This document shows positions 5,735-6,570 of a stretch of DNA of 6,570 bases, piece by piece; position 1 is the stretch's first letter, and the number at the start of each line of letters is the position of its first letter. The translations under genes and the position numbers were made by a program. This DNA comes from an uncultured Clostridia bacterium (GTDB lineage: Bacteria; Bacillota; Clostridia; Christensenellales; Borkfalkiaceae), in NCBI GenBank assembly GCA_937920115.1, contig CALGVF010000396.1:1-6570 (forward strand). The letters run 5' to 3'. Below the pieces are notes generated by a model, which worked only from the letters and a program-made list of their open reading frames with translations, ran no database searches and had not been told where the DNA came from.

Positions 5735-6421
5735 ATGAAATACGATACTTTTTTATTCGATGCGGACGATACGCTGTTCGACTTTTACAATACGGGCAAA
5801 AAAAGTTTTCTGAAAGCCTGCAAGGATATAGGCGTTCCCGCAGTCGGAACCGATTACGATATTTACAGCGATATAAATCAGAAGCGTTGGGACTTATTCT
5901 CCAAAGGACTTATAGACAAACGGTCGGTAGTTATCGGCAGGTTTGAAGAATACAAGTCGGTAAAAAACGTAGACTTCGACTCCGAGGAGTTTTACGAAGA
6001 ATACGAGAAAAATCTTTCCGAAACGTGCATACTCTTTCCCGAAACAGTCGAAGTTCTGACCCGTCTCAAATCAAAAGGCGTGAGAATATATATAATCACG
6101 AACGGCTTAAAAAAGGTTCAAAGAAACCGACTTTCCCTCTCGGGGCTTTACCCGCTTTTGGACGGCGTATTTATTTCCGACGAAATGGGCGTTACGAAGC
6201 CGCAGAAAGAATATTTCGATTTAGTCGAAAATGGAATACCGAATTTCGATAAGGAAAAAACGCTTATAGTCGGCGATTCTCTCGTATCGGATATTCCGCT
6301 CGGCAACGACAACGGAATAGATACTTGTCTTATAAACAGAAGCGGCAAGAAAATAGAAAGCGAAGTACCGTATACTTACGAAATCGAGAACCTGAAAGAA
6401 CTCTATAAATTCGTAGAATGA
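5735..6421 (+). CDS. HAD superfamily phosphatase, YjjG/YfnB-type (putative 5'-nucleotidase)
   Basis: A 228-residue cytoplasmic HAD hydrolase with all four motifs. Motif I is DADDT at 9-13, with nucleophile D9 and acid/base D11. Motif II is ITNG at 121-124, with T122. The motif III lysine is K155 in GVTKPQ. Motif IV is GDSLVSD at 180-186, with D181 and D186 binding Mg2+. A helical C1 cap lies between motifs I and II. The DADDTLFDF start and ITNG-K-Q-R-L pattern resemble the YjjG/YfnB group, whose members remove phosphate from pyrimidine and noncanonical nucleoside monophosphates. Related HADs act on sugar phosphates, so the exact substrate is open. Length is normal for the group. It is transcribed divergently from the isomerase-kinase fusion across 77 bp. 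It has no Shine-Dalgarno, and its -10 lies 6 nt before the ATG. A hairpin with a T-run follows about 55 bp after the stop. Confidence 0.85.
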   Translation: MKYDTFLFDADDTLFDFYNTGKKSFLKACKDIGVPAVGTDYDIYSDINQKRWDLFSKGLIDKRSVVIGRFEEYKSVKNVDFDSEEFYEEYEKNLSETCILFPETVEVLTRLKSKGVRIYIITNGLKKVQRNRLSLSGLYPLLDGVFISDEMGVTKPQKEYFDLVENGIPNFDKEKTLIVGDSLVSDIPLGNDNGIDTCLINRSGKKIESEVPYTYEIENLKELYKFVE

Positions 6422-6475
6422 AAAACGATTTCCCGCTTCTTTCGGATGGTCGATTAAAAACGTATCGTTTCGCTT

Positions 6476-6501
6476 CCTCCTTCGGGACGGTTGTGTTTTT
6501 T
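6476..6501 (+). terminator. Probable intrinsic terminator of the HAD gene (UUCG tetraloop)
   Basis: CCTCC-TTCG-GGACGG (6476-6490) folds into a 5-bp GC-rich stem with one bulged C (6488) and a C(UUCG)G tetraloop. TTGTGTTTTTT follows to 6501. The stem is short, but the tetraloop and T-run fit a plus-strand terminator downstream of the HAD gene. Confidence 0.55.
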
Positions 6502-6570
6502 CAAGCAACAATAAAATCAAACTACACTTGTTTTCCCCTTTGGTACAGTCGATTTAACGCATATCGTCTG

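Noticed and set aside
6423..6470. Inverted repeat AAACGAT/ATCGTTT after the HAD gene as terminator
   Set aside because: The 7-bp AT-rich arms are 34 nt apart and are followed by no T-run. The UUCG hairpin just downstream is a better candidate.
6148..6520. Minus-strand frames antisense to the HAD gene end
   Set aside because: They overlap a gene with all four HAD motifs, have no ribosome binding site or recognisable domain, and run through the predicted terminator.
6517..6570. Possible C-terminal tail of a convergent minus-strand gene entering from the right edge (17 codons then TGA)
   Set aside because: A second frame is also open for 15 codons before a stop, and neither tail is recognisable. 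The piece is too short to support a gene.

Overview
The window has bacterial architecture: sigma70-type promoters, short intergenic gaps and tight gene packing. It most resembles a Bacillota/Clostridia-like genome, probably from an uncultured gut-type lineage. Supporting this are a class I (archaeal-type) lysyl-tRNA synthetase, which occurs in scattered bacteria including some Clostridia and Bacillus; a small Bacillus/Clostridium-type phosphomannose isomerase; a zinc-motif ROK sugar kinase; and near-perfect TTGACA/TATAAT promoters. The taxonomic call is an inference. No mobile element, CRISPR array, tRNA or rRNA was seen.

Layout. Four genes lie on the minus strand and one on the plus strand. 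Reading the minus strand downstream from 5657: (i) a 601-residue fusion of phosphomannose isomerase and ROK sugar kinase (3852-5657); (ii) a 136-bp gap with a dyad, a perfect-consensus promoter and a short structured leader; (iii) an archaeal-type cytidylate-kinase-like P-loop kinase (3146-3715); (iv) class I lysyl-tRNA synthetase (1559-3130); (v) a GH78/alpha-L-rhamnosidase-like glycosidase cut off by the left edge (1-1554). Genes iii-v are separated by 15 and 4 bp and look like one operon. On the plus strand, divergent from the fusion gene, is a YjjG/YfnB-type HAD phosphatase (5735-6421). It is followed by a probable UUCG-tetraloop terminator and about 70 bp with no supportable gene.

How the genes fit together. 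The fusion protein would join two consecutive steps of mannose use (hexose phosphorylation, then mannose-6-P to fructose-6-P) in one chain. The rhamnosidase-like enzyme has no signal peptide and would act on imported oligosaccharides. The lysS/kinase pair is housekeeping, so the downstream operon mixes translation and sugar catabolism.

Most notable points: the linkerless isomerase-kinase fusion with a shortened isomerase C-terminus; the 77-bp divergent promoter region, where both -10 boxes sit exactly 6 nt before the ATG with no Shine-Dalgarno, predicting leaderless mRNAs both ways; and a LysRS whose KMSKS-type loop lacks its lysine.
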